64,000 bases of DNA, from positions 168,289 to 232,288 of the forward strand of contig CALXTQ010000004.1 of the NCBI GenBank assembly GCA_944391485.1, written 5' to 3'. This DNA is from an uncultured Alphaproteobacteria bacterium (GTDB lineage Bacteria > Pseudomonadota > Alphaproteobacteria > RF32 > CAG-239). Positions 1-7,548 of this stretch are shown piece after piece. The position numbers and the translations under genes are program-made. Position 1 is the stretch's first letter, and each line of letters opens with the position of its first letter. Below the pieces are notes generated by a model, which was not told the DNA's origin, made no database searches, and was given only the letters and a program-made list of their open reading frames with translations.

Positions 1-121
1 TCAACAGGTTGTTTTTCGACAGCTTGGGGTAGAGAATGTTTGGTTGTGAAATAAAATTATGTCTGGACACAAAAAAATATTCAGCTAATAATGTTTGCAA
101 TTTTTTACTGAGAGGAAAACA

Positions 122-358
122 ATGGCTGTTGCAGAAATAAAATCAAAACTGAAAACAAAAAAATTTATGGAATTCTGTGGTGTTTCCTTGATGTTTCTGG
201 CTTTATTTCTGGTGGCGGTCCGCAGTTTTACGATTGCTATTTTCGACGAGGGAGACACCAGAGCTTTCTGGCGCCCGCCGGTAAGATTATGGACGCTGAA
301 AAGGACAGTTTTTCTTTTGTGGTTGCCAGCGATACGGGGGCCAAAAACCGTCCCATAG
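122..358 (+). pseudogene. N-terminal membrane anchor fragment, frame-shifted from the phosphoesterase that follows
   Basis: A reading frame opens at an ATG at 122, nine bases after a GAGAGGA ribosome-binding site. It encodes a basic stretch followed by one hydrophobic segment (about residues 18-34), then loses sense in a tail rich in R, W and P up to 358. The next frame, open from about 109, carries the phosphoesterase domain, which lacks its own good ribosome-binding site. The simplest reading is one original gene from 122 to 1131 with loss of one base (or gain of two) near 250-265. The anchor part seems genuine because it has the start signals. A sequencing or assembly error is as likely as a real mutation. 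Confidence 0.5.
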
Positions 359-1131
359 AATATATTGCCAAGAAGGCCCGGAAATCGGACGCTTCTTTTA
401 TTTTGTATCTCGGAGATCTGGTCAGATACAGAAATCCCAGTCATTTTAAATGGATTACCGATGAACTGGCGCAAAAACTGAAGAATTTTCCCTTTTATGC
501 CGTTCCCGGAAACCATGAAATCCTGACGGAAGACGGTGTGGTGGACAGGACTTTATATACGTCCGTTTTCGGTCAGCCGTATTACTGGTTCGGTTATGGC
601 AATACGTTGTTTATCGGTTTGAATTCTTCCGAAGGTATTTTGAGTCAGAGCCAGTTGGAGTGGTTGAGCGTGATTTTGAAAAAAATTCGCCCTCAGTTCA
701 AATATTGTGTTATTTTCAGCCATTATCCGCCGATCAGTAAAGACAGAAAAATAAACCGCGAGTTGGATCCTGTTTCCCGGAAGAAATTTGAAGAGGTTAT
801 TCGGGGCAGGGATGTTGATCTTATTTTGGCCGGACATGTTCATTATTTCTGGAAAGGAGAGTTTGCCGGCATTCCTCTGGTTACGGTACCGTCATCGGGG
901 CAGCCAGTTCGGTCTGATATTGACAAACTCGGGTATGTTAAGGTTAGAATCGGTAAAGACGGAATTTTTTCCGTGAAGGAGCATTATATTGATGTCGACA
1001 GTGATATGGAATTTATGGAAGTCTTTTTCAGCAATGCTCTTGTCAAAGATGAAATCAATGATATTTCAATGGGACTGTTTTTATTTGGGTTGGTTCTGTT
1101 TGTTTTGGGTAAAAGACTGAAAACGGAATAA
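289..1131 (+). CDS. Calcineurin-like metallophosphoesterase, membrane-associated
   Basis: Metallophosphoesterase-fold hydrolase with the ordered metal-binding motifs of the family: SDTG near the start, YLGDLV, VPGNHE, FSHYPP and AGHVH. A hydrophobic segment at the extreme C-terminus (about residues 255-272) would anchor it in the inner membrane. The substrate cannot be told. The first in-frame ATG is at 289 and has no convincing ribosome-binding site. The proper start is probably the ATG at 122 in another frame, so this entry is likely the 3' part of a frame-shifted gene. The domain itself is intact, so the protein could still be active if the shift is a sequencing artefact. Confidence 0.8.
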   Translation: MDAEKDSFSFVVASDTGAKNRPIEYIAKKARKSDASFILYLGDLVRYRNPSHFKWITDELAQKLKNFPFYAVPGNHEILTEDGVVDRTLYTSVFGQPYYWFGYGNTLFIGLNSSEGILSQSQLEWLSVILKKIRPQFKYCVIFSHYPPISKDRKINRELDPVSRKKFEEVIRGRDVDLILAGHVHYFWKGEFAGIPLVTVPSSGQPVRSDIDKLGYVKVRIGKDGIFSVKEHYIDVDSDMEFMEVFFSNALVKDEINDISMGLFLFGLVLFVLGKRLKTE

Positions 1132-1629
1132 TATCAACAGTGTTTAAAATTAAATTCAACTAAAAAATTGTATTATAAAACCTATGAAAATCATAAGGTT
1201 ATTTCCATTCTTTTTTCGGGAATCTGAAATTTGGGTTGTTTATGGGCAAATTTTTTTTACGGCGTCATAAATTTGCTTGCAAAATTTATTTTATATAGTA
1301 ATTTTTAGATGACATAAATGTTAAGGGTTTATGTTCACGCCTGTTAACGTATGGGAACTTCGCAAACTCCGAACGCAGGGCATTTAATACAGCGGTAGGT
1401 CTTTTCTTTTACCGCGTGTCTGGTGTTAGAAAAAAGAGTTTGCAAAATGTACTGCTCCCAAAAGTCTGAAAATGGTCTGCTTATTTATTATAAAAGACTA
1501 GGTATTTTCGAATCAGCCTGTTTCGGTTCGATGTCTTTTCTTCGTACTTGTACTGCTTTTTGTAAAACATCTTGGCCAGATAAGAGATGTGTTGTTCGTT
1601 TATCTTAACTGATAGAGAAGGAAAATCTA
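1132..1629. other. Long intergenic region before the glycan operon
   Basis: About 500 A+T-rich bases without a credible gene. A 61-codon frame at 1423-1608 has no ribosome-binding site and a composition unlike a protein. The region holds an imperfect A/T inverted repeat near 1265-1290 and a nested stem structure at 1352-1460, described separately. It must also carry the promoter of the operon starting at 1630, but no confident -35/-10 pair was identified. Confidence 0.6.
1352..1460 (+). ncRNA. Candidate structured RNA or leader element, identity unknown
   Basis: Three nested complementary pairs can be read: TGGGA (1352) with TCCCA (1456), GCAAACTC (1362-1369) with GAGTTTGC (1436-1443), and GCGGTA (1392-1397) with TACCGC (1410-1415). 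Between the middle and inner stems there is an unpaired bulge of about 20 bases on each side. A closing stem, a large symmetric bubble and an apical hairpin recall 6S RNA, but no sequence motif confirms that and the element is shorter than usual 6S RNA. It could equally be a leader of the downstream operon. Confidence 0.3.
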
Positions 1630-2754
1630 GTGGCTGATAATATTTATGTGACTAAATCTTTTCTTCCTCCAATAAAGGAATATGAAGAATATCTCAAACA
1701 AATTTTTGACAATTGCATTCTGACCAATCAGGGAAAACTGCTGATGCAGTTGGAAAAGAAAATTACGTCTTTTTTAAATGTAGAAAATTTTCAATATGTT
1801 ACTAATGGAACTTTGGCGCTGCAATTGGCCCTTGACAGTCTGAATATTAAAAATGGGGAAATCATTACGACACCGTTTACATATGTTGCAACGACAACAT
1901 CTATTTTGTGGGAAAGATGTGAACCTGTTTTTGTGGATATTGAGCCGGATAATTTTACTTTGGATCCTGCTAAAATTGAAAAAGCAATTACGCCGCGCAC
2001 AAAGGCAATTCTTCCTGTTCATGTTTTTGGATATGCCTGTGATGTAGAGACTATTCAGAAAATTGCCGATAAGCATGAGCTGAAGGTTATTTACGATGGG
2101 GCTCATGCTTTTGCCGCCCGTTACAAAGGGCGTTCTTTGCTGGATTTTGGCGACATAACAACATGCTCATTTCATGCAACCAAACTTTTTCATACGGTTG
2201 AAGGCGGCGGTTGTGTGGTCAAAAATGATATTGTGAATTACAGGTTAAATTTAGCCAAGTGTTTCGGACATGATAATGATGCTTATTTTCAGATTGGAAT
2301 CAACGCAAAACAGTCTGAATTTCATGCGGCTATGGGACTGGCCAATTTCGGTCATTTGGAAGAAATTTTGGAAAAGCGCAGAATTGTAAGTGAAACGTAT
2401 GACAGTTTGTTAAATGATGCGGTCGGCCGTCCTAAAAAACAAAATGGTCTGGAATATAACTATGCTTATTATCCGGTTGTTTTCAAAAGTGAGGAGGAAC
2501 TTTTATCCGTATTTGAGGCGTTAAATGCGGAAGGTATTTTTCCTCGCCGTTATTTTTATCCGTCATTGAATAAACTTTCTTATGTTAAGGGCGATTTTTC
2601 TTGTCCGATTTCCGAGGATATAGCCAGCAGGATAGCGTGTCTGCCTTTGTATCCGGATTTGGCGCTGCATGATGTTGAACGGATTTGTTTGATTATCAGA
2701 AATGTTATAGGAAAAAGAGCTTTTAATTACAGTGTCTCTTTAAAATCAGTTTAG
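1630..2754 (+). CDS. DegT/DnrJ/EryC1/StrS-family nucleotide-sugar aminotransferase
   Basis: PLP-dependent aminotransferase of 374 residues that would convert a keto nucleotide sugar into an amino sugar in the cytoplasm. The PLP Schiff-base lysine is K185 in FHATKLFHT. The cofactor-ring aspartate is D156 in YDGAHA, and the NGTLAL phosphate-binding turn is near residue 59. The N-terminal VTKSFLPP start resembles VioA/FdtB-type enzymes. Translation starts at GTG 1630 behind GAAGGAAAA. It is the first gene of the operon running to 9531. The neighbours (ACP, ketosynthase, ketoreductase, PglD-like acyltransferase) suggest that the amino group is then acylated. The exact sugar (for example a 4-amino-4,6-dideoxyhexose) is inferred, not shown. 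Confidence 0.88.
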   Translation: MADNIYVTKSFLPPIKEYEEYLKQIFDNCILTNQGKLLMQLEKKITSFLNVENFQYVTNGTLALQLALDSLNIKNGEIITTPFTYVATTTSILWERCEPVFVDIEPDNFTLDPAKIEKAITPRTKAILPVHVFGYACDVETIQKIADKHELKVIYDGAHAFAARYKGRSLLDFGDITTCSFHATKLFHTVEGGGCVVKNDIVNYRLNLAKCFGHDNDAYFQIGINAKQSEFHAAMGLANFGHLEEILEKRRIVSETYDSLLNDAVGRPKKQNGLEYNYAYYPVVFKSEEELLSVFEALNAEGIFPRRYFYPSLNKLSYVKGDFSCPISEDIASRIACLPLYPDLALHDVERICLIIRNVIGKRAFNYSVSLKSV

Positions 2755-2765
2755 GTAATTTTTGT

Positions 2766-3122
2766 ATGTTGTTTGGAATTGGTTGCGATATAGAGGAAAT
2801 TTCAAGATTCAATAAGCTTGTTGCAATGGATGAGTTTGTTGATTTGGTTTTTCTGCCTTTGGAAAAGGAATATTGCAGAAATAAACAAGTTCCCGAACAG
2901 CATTTTGCCGTTCGATTTTGCGGAAAAGAGGCTGTTATTAAGGCTTTGGCGAGTGTTAATATCGGAAAGGTCGATTTTCTTGATATTGAAATTATCAATG
3001 ACGGAAAGGGTGTTCCCCGTGTCAGAATATCAAAAAACATCAGACAAAATATTGATATAAAACTCAGTCTGTCCCACAGCAGGAACTCTGCGTTGGCTCA
3101 GGCGTTAGTGATTATTAATTAA
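2766..3122 (+). CDS. AcpS-type 4'-phosphopantetheinyl transferase
   Basis: Small transferase (118 residues) of the AcpS family that moves phosphopantetheine from CoA to an acyl carrier protein serine. The magnesium ligands are visible: D8 in GIGCDIEEISRF and E55 in FCGKEAVIKAL. A C-terminal SLSHSRNSALA segment matches the family end. It lies 11 bases after the aminotransferase and just before the ketosynthase and ACP genes, so the likely client is the ACP at 4198. A housekeeping acpS normally sits elsewhere, near rnc or pdxJ, so this is probably a dedicated second copy. That point is inferred. Confidence 0.85.
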   Translation: MLFGIGCDIEEISRFNKLVAMDEFVDLVFLPLEKEYCRNKQVPEQHFAVRFCGKEAVIKALASVNIGKVDFLDIEIINDGKGVPRVRISKNIRQNIDIKLSLSHSRNSALAQALVIIN

Positions 3123-3133
3123 GGAGGCGGCTT

Positions 3134-4186
3134 TTGCTTAAATCAATTATAAAAAATGTAAAAATCAAGGGAATTTCGGTTGTTGTTCCGTCAAAAGAGC
3201 TTTGTCTGACCGATGATAAATCCCTTTATGGAGGGGATGAAAAACAGCTGAAGAGAGTAATGCGCTCTTCGGGGTTTAATAAGCGGCGTGTCGCGGATGA
3301 GAATGTAACGGCTTCAGATTTATGTGTAAAAGCAGCGGAGAATATATTTGCCGATATGAACTTTGACCGCAAAAACATTGATGCCGTTGTCTTTGTAACA
3401 CAGACGCCTGATTATCATATGCCGGCAACGGCGTGTGTTATTCAGCACCGTTTAGGACTGAAAGAAAGCACGGCTGCTTTCGATGTCAATCAGGGATGTG
3501 CCGGATATGCTTACGGGGTATGGATAGCTTCCATGCTTGCAAACAGCGGCTGCCGGTATGTCTTGTTGTTGGTGGGAGATACTTCCAGCAAGTATACCGA
3601 TATGTTTCGGGAGCATCAGTCTGCTCCGATTTTTGGAGATGCCGGAAGCGCAACGCTGTTTGAGTTTGATGAAAAAGCAGCGCCTATGTATTTCGATATC
3701 GGTACTGACGGCAGCAATTATGAAGTGATTATGGCGCGCAACGGCGGTTTTAGAAATCCGCCGAAAAAAGATATGTTTTATGAAGACGGCACATTTAAGT
3801 ACGAAGCCAGAATGGATGGGCTGAAGGTTATGGAATTTACCTTGTCAAAAGTGCCGGGATCAATAAAAGATGTCTTGGAAAGAGCAGGCATTACAAAAGA
3901 TGATATTGATTTTTTTGTGATGCATCAGGCAAATAAGTTTATTTTGGAAAACATAGCTTTGGAAGCAGATATTCCATTGGATAAAATGCCTATGGAAACA
4001 ATTTCAAAATATGGAAATCAAAGTTGTACTTCTATTCCGGGGGCAATATGCGATGCGTTGGAGGAAGAGGTGCAAAAACGTCCGCTGAAGCTTTGCATCA
4101 GCGGTTTTGGCATAGGGCTGTCCTGGGTTAGTGCCGTTTTGGATATTGACCGGATCTATTGTTCCGGTATCAGAAATTTTGATTAA
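3134..4186 (+). CDS. Beta-ketoacyl-ACP synthase III (FabH-like)
   Basis: Ketosynthase III of 350 residues that condenses an acyl-CoA primer with malonyl-ACP. The catalytic triad is complete: C122 in NQGCAGYAYG, H264 in FVMHQANKF and N295 in KYGNQS. The start is TTG at 3134, six bases after a strong AAGGAGG. It is followed after 11 bases by the ACP gene. In this context it probably makes a short 3-ketoacyl-ACP for decorating an amino sugar rather than starting bulk fatty-acid synthesis. FabH homologues of this kind occur in flagellin and O-antigen glycosylation islands. The primer length is unknown. Confidence 0.9.
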   Translation: MLKSIIKNVKIKGISVVVPSKELCLTDDKSLYGGDEKQLKRVMRSSGFNKRRVADENVTASDLCVKAAENIFADMNFDRKNIDAVVFVTQTPDYHMPATACVIQHRLGLKESTAAFDVNQGCAGYAYGVWIASMLANSGCRYVLLLVGDTSSKYTDMFREHQSAPIFGDAGSATLFEFDEKAAPMYFDIGTDGSNYEVIMARNGGFRNPPKKDMFYEDGTFKYEARMDGLKVMEFTLSKVPGSIKDVLERAGITKDDIDFFVMHQANKFILENIALEADIPLDKMPMETISKYGNQSCTSIPGAICDALEEEVQKRPLKLCISGFGIGLSWVSAVLDIDRIYCSGIRNFD

Positions 4187-4197
4187 AGGAGAGTAAA

Positions 4198-4428
4198 ATG
4201 AAGAAAGAAGAATTTTTGGAGAAATTTATAGATGCCGTTCAGATTGAAGAAGATGTGAATGAACATACCGATTTGTCCAGTCTTGATGAGTGGGATTCTC
4301 TTGCGTCGGTTACTGTTTTGGCTTTGTTTAACAAATATTTGGGGCTGAAGCTTACGGCTCAGGATATTAAATCCTGTATGACTGTCGGCGATATTTTGAA
4401 TCTCGGTCGCGAAAAATATGCAGAATGA
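4198..4428 (+). CDS. Acyl carrier protein, dedicated to the glycan operon
   Basis: Acidic protein of 76 residues with the carrier-protein attachment motif: S34 within EWDSLASV carries the phosphopantetheine arm. The sequence differs from the highly conserved housekeeping AcpP around this site (DSL preceded by W rather than the usual acidic/glycine context). It starts at ATG 4198 behind AAAGGAGAG, and its 3' end overlaps the ketoreductase gene by 11 bases, which implies coupled translation. It should shuttle the acyl group between the ketosynthase at 3134, the reductase at 4418 and an acyltransferase. Confidence 0.9.
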   Translation: MKKEEFLEKFIDAVQIEEDVNEHTDLSSLDEWDSLASVTVLALFNKYLGLKLTAQDIKSCMTVGDILNLGREKYAE

Positions 4429-5182
4429 TTTTTCTGAAAATGATTTGGTTTTAGTGGCAGGAGCCAGCTCCGGAATGGGACGGGCTTCTGTTCTGAGACT
4501 GAATGAGCAGGGAGTTCGGGTTGTTGGCATTGCTCGCCGCGGCAATAAGCTTGAAGAACTGAAAGCCGATTGTCTCTATTCCGATAAATTTTATTATGAA
4601 ACGAGAGATTTGTCTTCAAATATTGAGGAACTCCCTGATTTTGTTAAATTTCTGGCGGAAAAATACGGAAAGTTTTCGGGGTATGTTCACGCTGCCGGTG
4701 TTTTAAATCCTTGCCCTCTTGGGATTTTTGATTATGCCGATGCCTTAAAGGATTTTAATACCAATCTTTTTTCGGCAGTTATGCTGACTAAAGGGATCAG
4801 TATCAAAAAATGCCGGCAGGATAAGCTTAATATTGTTTATATCTCATCTATTGCAGCAAAGACAGGAAATCCCGGAGCTTTAACTTATGGAATGAGTAAA
4901 GCTGCTCTAAATATGGCGGTTGTAACTTTGGCTCAGGAATTGGGCAGCCAGAAAGTTCGTCTTAATTCCGTGATGCCGGGCGGGGTAGATACGGATATGG
5001 CCGAAAGGTATAATGAAGTTCTGCCGTATAATTATTTGGAGAAGGTTAAACAAAATAATGTTTTTCATGAGATTTGTAAACCGGAAGATATTGCGGACGT
5101 GGTTATGTTTTTGCTGTCTTCCCGTTCGTATTGGATACAAGGGCAAAATATCATTGTTGATGGCGGAGAGACGTTAGGATGA
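4418..5182 (+). CDS. Short-chain dehydrogenase/reductase, probable 3-oxoacyl-ACP reductase
   Basis: SDR of 254 residues. The NAD(P)-binding glycine motif is AGASSGMG (G15, G19, G21), a variant of the usual TGxxxGxG. The catalytic residues are a serine in YISSIAAK (S143/S144), Y157 and K161 in YGMSK. The C-terminal WIQGQNIIVDGG segment is typical of FabG-like enzymes. It overlaps the ACP gene at its start and the WbqC-like gene by four bases (ATGA) at its end. By position it should reduce the 3-ketoacyl-ACP made by the ketosynthase to 3-hydroxyacyl-ACP. No dehydratase or enoyl reductase is present nearby, so the chain would stay hydroxylated. Reduction of a sugar intermediate is the alternative. 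Confidence 0.85.
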   Translation: MQNDFSENDLVLVAGASSGMGRASVLRLNEQGVRVVGIARRGNKLEELKADCLYSDKFYYETRDLSSNIEELPDFVKFLAEKYGKFSGYVHAAGVLNPCPLGIFDYADALKDFNTNLFSAVMLTKGISIKKCRQDKLNIVYISSIAAKTGNPGALTYGMSKAALNMAVVTLAQELGSQKVRLNSVMPGGVDTDMAERYNEVLPYNYLEKVKQNNVFHEICKPEDIADVVMFLLSSRSYWIQGQNIIVDGGETLG

Positions 5183-5880
5183 TTAAAACAGGAATTATGC
5201 AGCCGTATTTTTTTCCCTATCTTGGTTATTGGCAGACTATGGAAGCTGTTGATAAGTATGTGGTTTTTGATGATGTCAATTATATTAAGGGGGGATGGAT
5301 TAACCGCAATAATATCTTGATGAATGACAAGGCTTTTTTGTTTACTTTGGCTTTGTCGCGAGTCAGTGATTCTAAAAATATAAATGAAATAGATATTTTG
5401 GATGAAAAAAATAATTTTAATAAAGTTCTGGCTCATGTTTATAATGCATATTTAAAAGCACCGTATTTTAGAAATGTTTTTCCCCTAATTGAAGAGATAA
5501 TCAATTATCCGGATAAAAATTTAGCTTCTTATTTATTTAATCAAATAAAGAAAATTGCCGAATATTTGGAAATCGAAACGGAATTTATTTTATCATCGCA
5601 AATGATGAAGGATAATAATTTGCGCTCGCAAAACAGAGTGATTGATATGTGTCAGCGTCTTTCAACAGAGCAGTATATTAACGCAATAGGTGGGCAAAAA
5701 CTTTATTCGCGGGAAGATTTTAAAAAAGAAGGAATTGATTTGAAATTTATTAAGTTGCTGCCAATTGAGTATAAGCAATTTAAGAATGAATTTGTACCAA
5801 ATTTGTCAATAATTGATGTGATGATGTTTAATGATAAAAAAGAATTACAGAAGTTGCTTAAAATGTATGAGTTAATTTAA
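5179..5880 (+). CDS. WbqC-like family protein
   Basis: Protein of 233 residues that matches the WbqC-like family by its N-terminal pattern: GIMQPYFFPYLGYW, then FDDVNYIKGGWINRN. This family recurs in O-antigen, capsule and flagellin glycan loci, but its reaction has not been established to my knowledge. It is translationally coupled to the ketoreductase through an ATGA overlap, which ties it to the acyl-ACP branch. A role in transferring the hydroxyacyl group to the amino sugar is conceivable but is inference only. The gene is strongly A+T-rich. Confidence 0.8.
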   Translation: MIKTGIMQPYFFPYLGYWQTMEAVDKYVVFDDVNYIKGGWINRNNILMNDKAFLFTLALSRVSDSKNINEIDILDEKNNFNKVLAHVYNAYLKAPYFRNVFPLIEEIINYPDKNLASYLFNQIKKIAEYLEIETEFILSSQMMKDNNLRSQNRVIDMCQRLSTEQYINAIGGQKLYSREDFKKEGIDLKFIKLLPIEYKQFKNEFVPNLSIIDVMMFNDKKELQKLLKMYELI

Positions 5881-5889
5881 GGAGGAGGA

Positions 5890-6555
5890 ATGGCAAAAGT
5901 TATTTTATGGGGAACAGGACAAATTGCCGAAGTCGTGTATCATTATCTGACTAAAGATACGGATCATGAAATTTGTGCTTTTTGTGTTGATCGGGCTTAT
6001 TTGAATGAGCAGACGGCATTTAAAGGAAAGCCGGTGGTTGCGTTTGAAGATGTAGAAAAGCTTTATCCGCCTGAAGAATACAAAATGGCCATACCAATAG
6101 GTTATAAGCATATAAATAAATACAGGGAGCAAAAATATCTGGAGACAAAAGCTAAAGGATACGAATTTATCTCCTATGTGAGCTCGAAATCCTCAGTGGA
6201 TGCCTCAAGTATTGGGGAGAATACTTTTATTTTTGAGTTTAATGCTATTCAGCCTTTTGTAAAAATTGGCAATAATGTTATAATTTGGGCAATGACGGGA
6301 ATTGGACATCATACGGTTATTGGGGATAATTGCTTTTTGGCAAGTCCTAAAATTTCAGGATCGACAGTTATTGGTAATAATACTTTTCTGGGAACAAATG
6401 CCACTGTCGGAGATAATTTGAAAATCGGTTCGCATTGTATTATCGGAGCAGGAGCTTTAGTAACGAAGGATGTTGAGGACGGCAGTGTTTTAGCTGCAAA
6501 ACAAACAAAGGCTCTTCCGCTGAAAAGTTGGGACATGGAAGATATTTTAGGATAA
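5890..6555 (+). CDS. PglD/NeuD-family sugar acyltransferase (left-handed beta-helix)
   Basis: Protein of 221 residues with two parts. An N-terminal Rossmann-like PglD_N domain (VILWGTGQIAE at about residues 4-14) is followed by a hexapeptide-repeat beta-helix from about residue 95 (IGENTF, IGNNVI, IGDNCF, IGNNTF, IGSHCI). The GHHTVIGDN histidine pair is the expected catalytic region. Enzymes of this family N- or O-acylate amino sugars or sialic acids, usually from acetyl-CoA. Here the adjacent ACP pathway raises the possibility of a hydroxyacyl-ACP donor (inference). It starts at ATG 5890 behind AAGGAGGAGG, nine bases after the WbqC-like gene. Confidence 0.85.
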   Translation: MAKVILWGTGQIAEVVYHYLTKDTDHEICAFCVDRAYLNEQTAFKGKPVVAFEDVEKLYPPEEYKMAIPIGYKHINKYREQKYLETKAKGYEFISYVSSKSSVDASSIGENTFIFEFNAIQPFVKIGNNVIIWAMTGIGHHTVIGDNCFLASPKISGSTVIGNNTFLGTNATVGDNLKIGSHCIIGAGALVTKDVEDGSVLAAKQTKALPLKSWDMEDILG

Positions 6556-6608
6556 AAATTGGAAAAAAGTTTGAATATAACGTTAGTGAATATAAGAAAG
6601 GATTTTTT

Positions 6609-7547
6609 ATGAGGTGGGAAAAAAAAGGTTTTATTTTCAACAGCGACGGAAAATATGATTGGTCCAGAAGTTATGCCGGCGGACCTATCGTAGATATGAT
6701 TTCGGATAAAGTCTGGAGAATTTATTATACAACCAGAGATGCGGAAAATCACAGCCGACCAAGTTACATTGAAGTAGAGGCGGGAAATCCTAAAAATATA
6801 TTATATGTTCATGATAAACCTTTGCTGGATTTGGGAAAAATAGGGACTTTTGACGATTGCGGCGTGTCTGTTTTGTCAACTCTGGATTATCAGGATAAGA
6901 AATATATGTATTATCTGGGATGGACGGTCAGAAATACGGTTTCTTATCATAACTCCCTCGGGTTGGCCATAAGTGAGGATGGCGGAAAAACTTTTCGGAA
7001 GTTTTCAGAAGGTCCGTTGCTCAGTCCTACCTACAAGGAACCTTACTGTAACGGTGCGTCCTTTACAATGCTGGATGGCGATGTCTGGCGTTTATGGTAT
7101 ACTTCTTTTGTCGGCTGGGAAGTTTACGATAATCATCCTGAACCGCTGTATAACATTAAATATGCGGAATCTAAAAATGGAATAGACTGGGAAAGAAACC
7201 AGATTGTTTCGGTTGATTTTGTCGATAAAAATCTAAAGGGCGGGATTGCTCGGCCTTCAGTCATGAAAGAAAATGATGTCTATAAGATGTGGTATACTTA
7301 CCGTGGAGCATATGATTATCGCACCAACAGAGATCACAGTTATCGCATAGGTTATGCGGAATCAAAAGATGGAAAAGTTTTTGTCAGAATGGATGATAAA
7401 ATGGAAATAGATCTGTCTGATGAGGGATGGGATTCCATCATGATGACTTATCCGCATGTTATTAAGTATGATGGAAAGTATTGGATGTTTTATAACGGGA
7501 ATACTTTTGGCAAAACAGGGTTCGGTTACGCGGTTTCGGAAGGTTAA
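6609..7547 (+). CDS. Five-bladed beta-propeller glycosidase-like protein (GH43/GH32-like fold)
   Basis: Protein of 312 residues with repeating aromatic blade motifs: WRIYYTTRD, YMYYLGWT, WRLWYTS, YKMWYTYRG and YWMFYNGN. This is the pattern of the beta-fructosidase/arabinase-like propeller superfamily. No signal peptide is visible, so it is probably cytoplasmic, as for similar genes in O-antigen clusters whose function is unclear. The start at ATG 6609 behind AAAGGA was preferred over an in-frame ATG at 6528 that would overlap the previous gene. It may trim or bind a glycan intermediate. A catalytic acid/base assignment was not possible. Confidence 0.7.
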   Translation: MRWEKKGFIFNSDGKYDWSRSYAGGPIVDMISDKVWRIYYTTRDAENHSRPSYIEVEAGNPKNILYVHDKPLLDLGKIGTFDDCGVSVLSTLDYQDKKYMYYLGWTVRNTVSYHNSLGLAISEDGGKTFRKFSEGPLLSPTYKEPYCNGASFTMLDGDVWRLWYTSFVGWEVYDNHPEPLYNIKYAESKNGIDWERNQIVSVDFVDKNLKGGIARPSVMKENDVYKMWYTYRGAYDYRTNRDHSYRIGYAESKDGKVFVRMDDKMEIDLSDEGWDSIMMTYPHVIKYDGKYWMFYNGNTFGKTGFGYAVSEG

Positions 7548-7548
7548 T

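Noticed and set aside
1..54. Tail of an upstream gene entering the window
   Set aside because: Each plus-strand frame stops within about 55 bases, but the stretch is too short to decide whether any is coding.
1423..1608. 61-codon frame in the first long spacer
   Set aside because: No ribosome-binding site; cysteine-rich random-looking product overlapping the candidate structured element.
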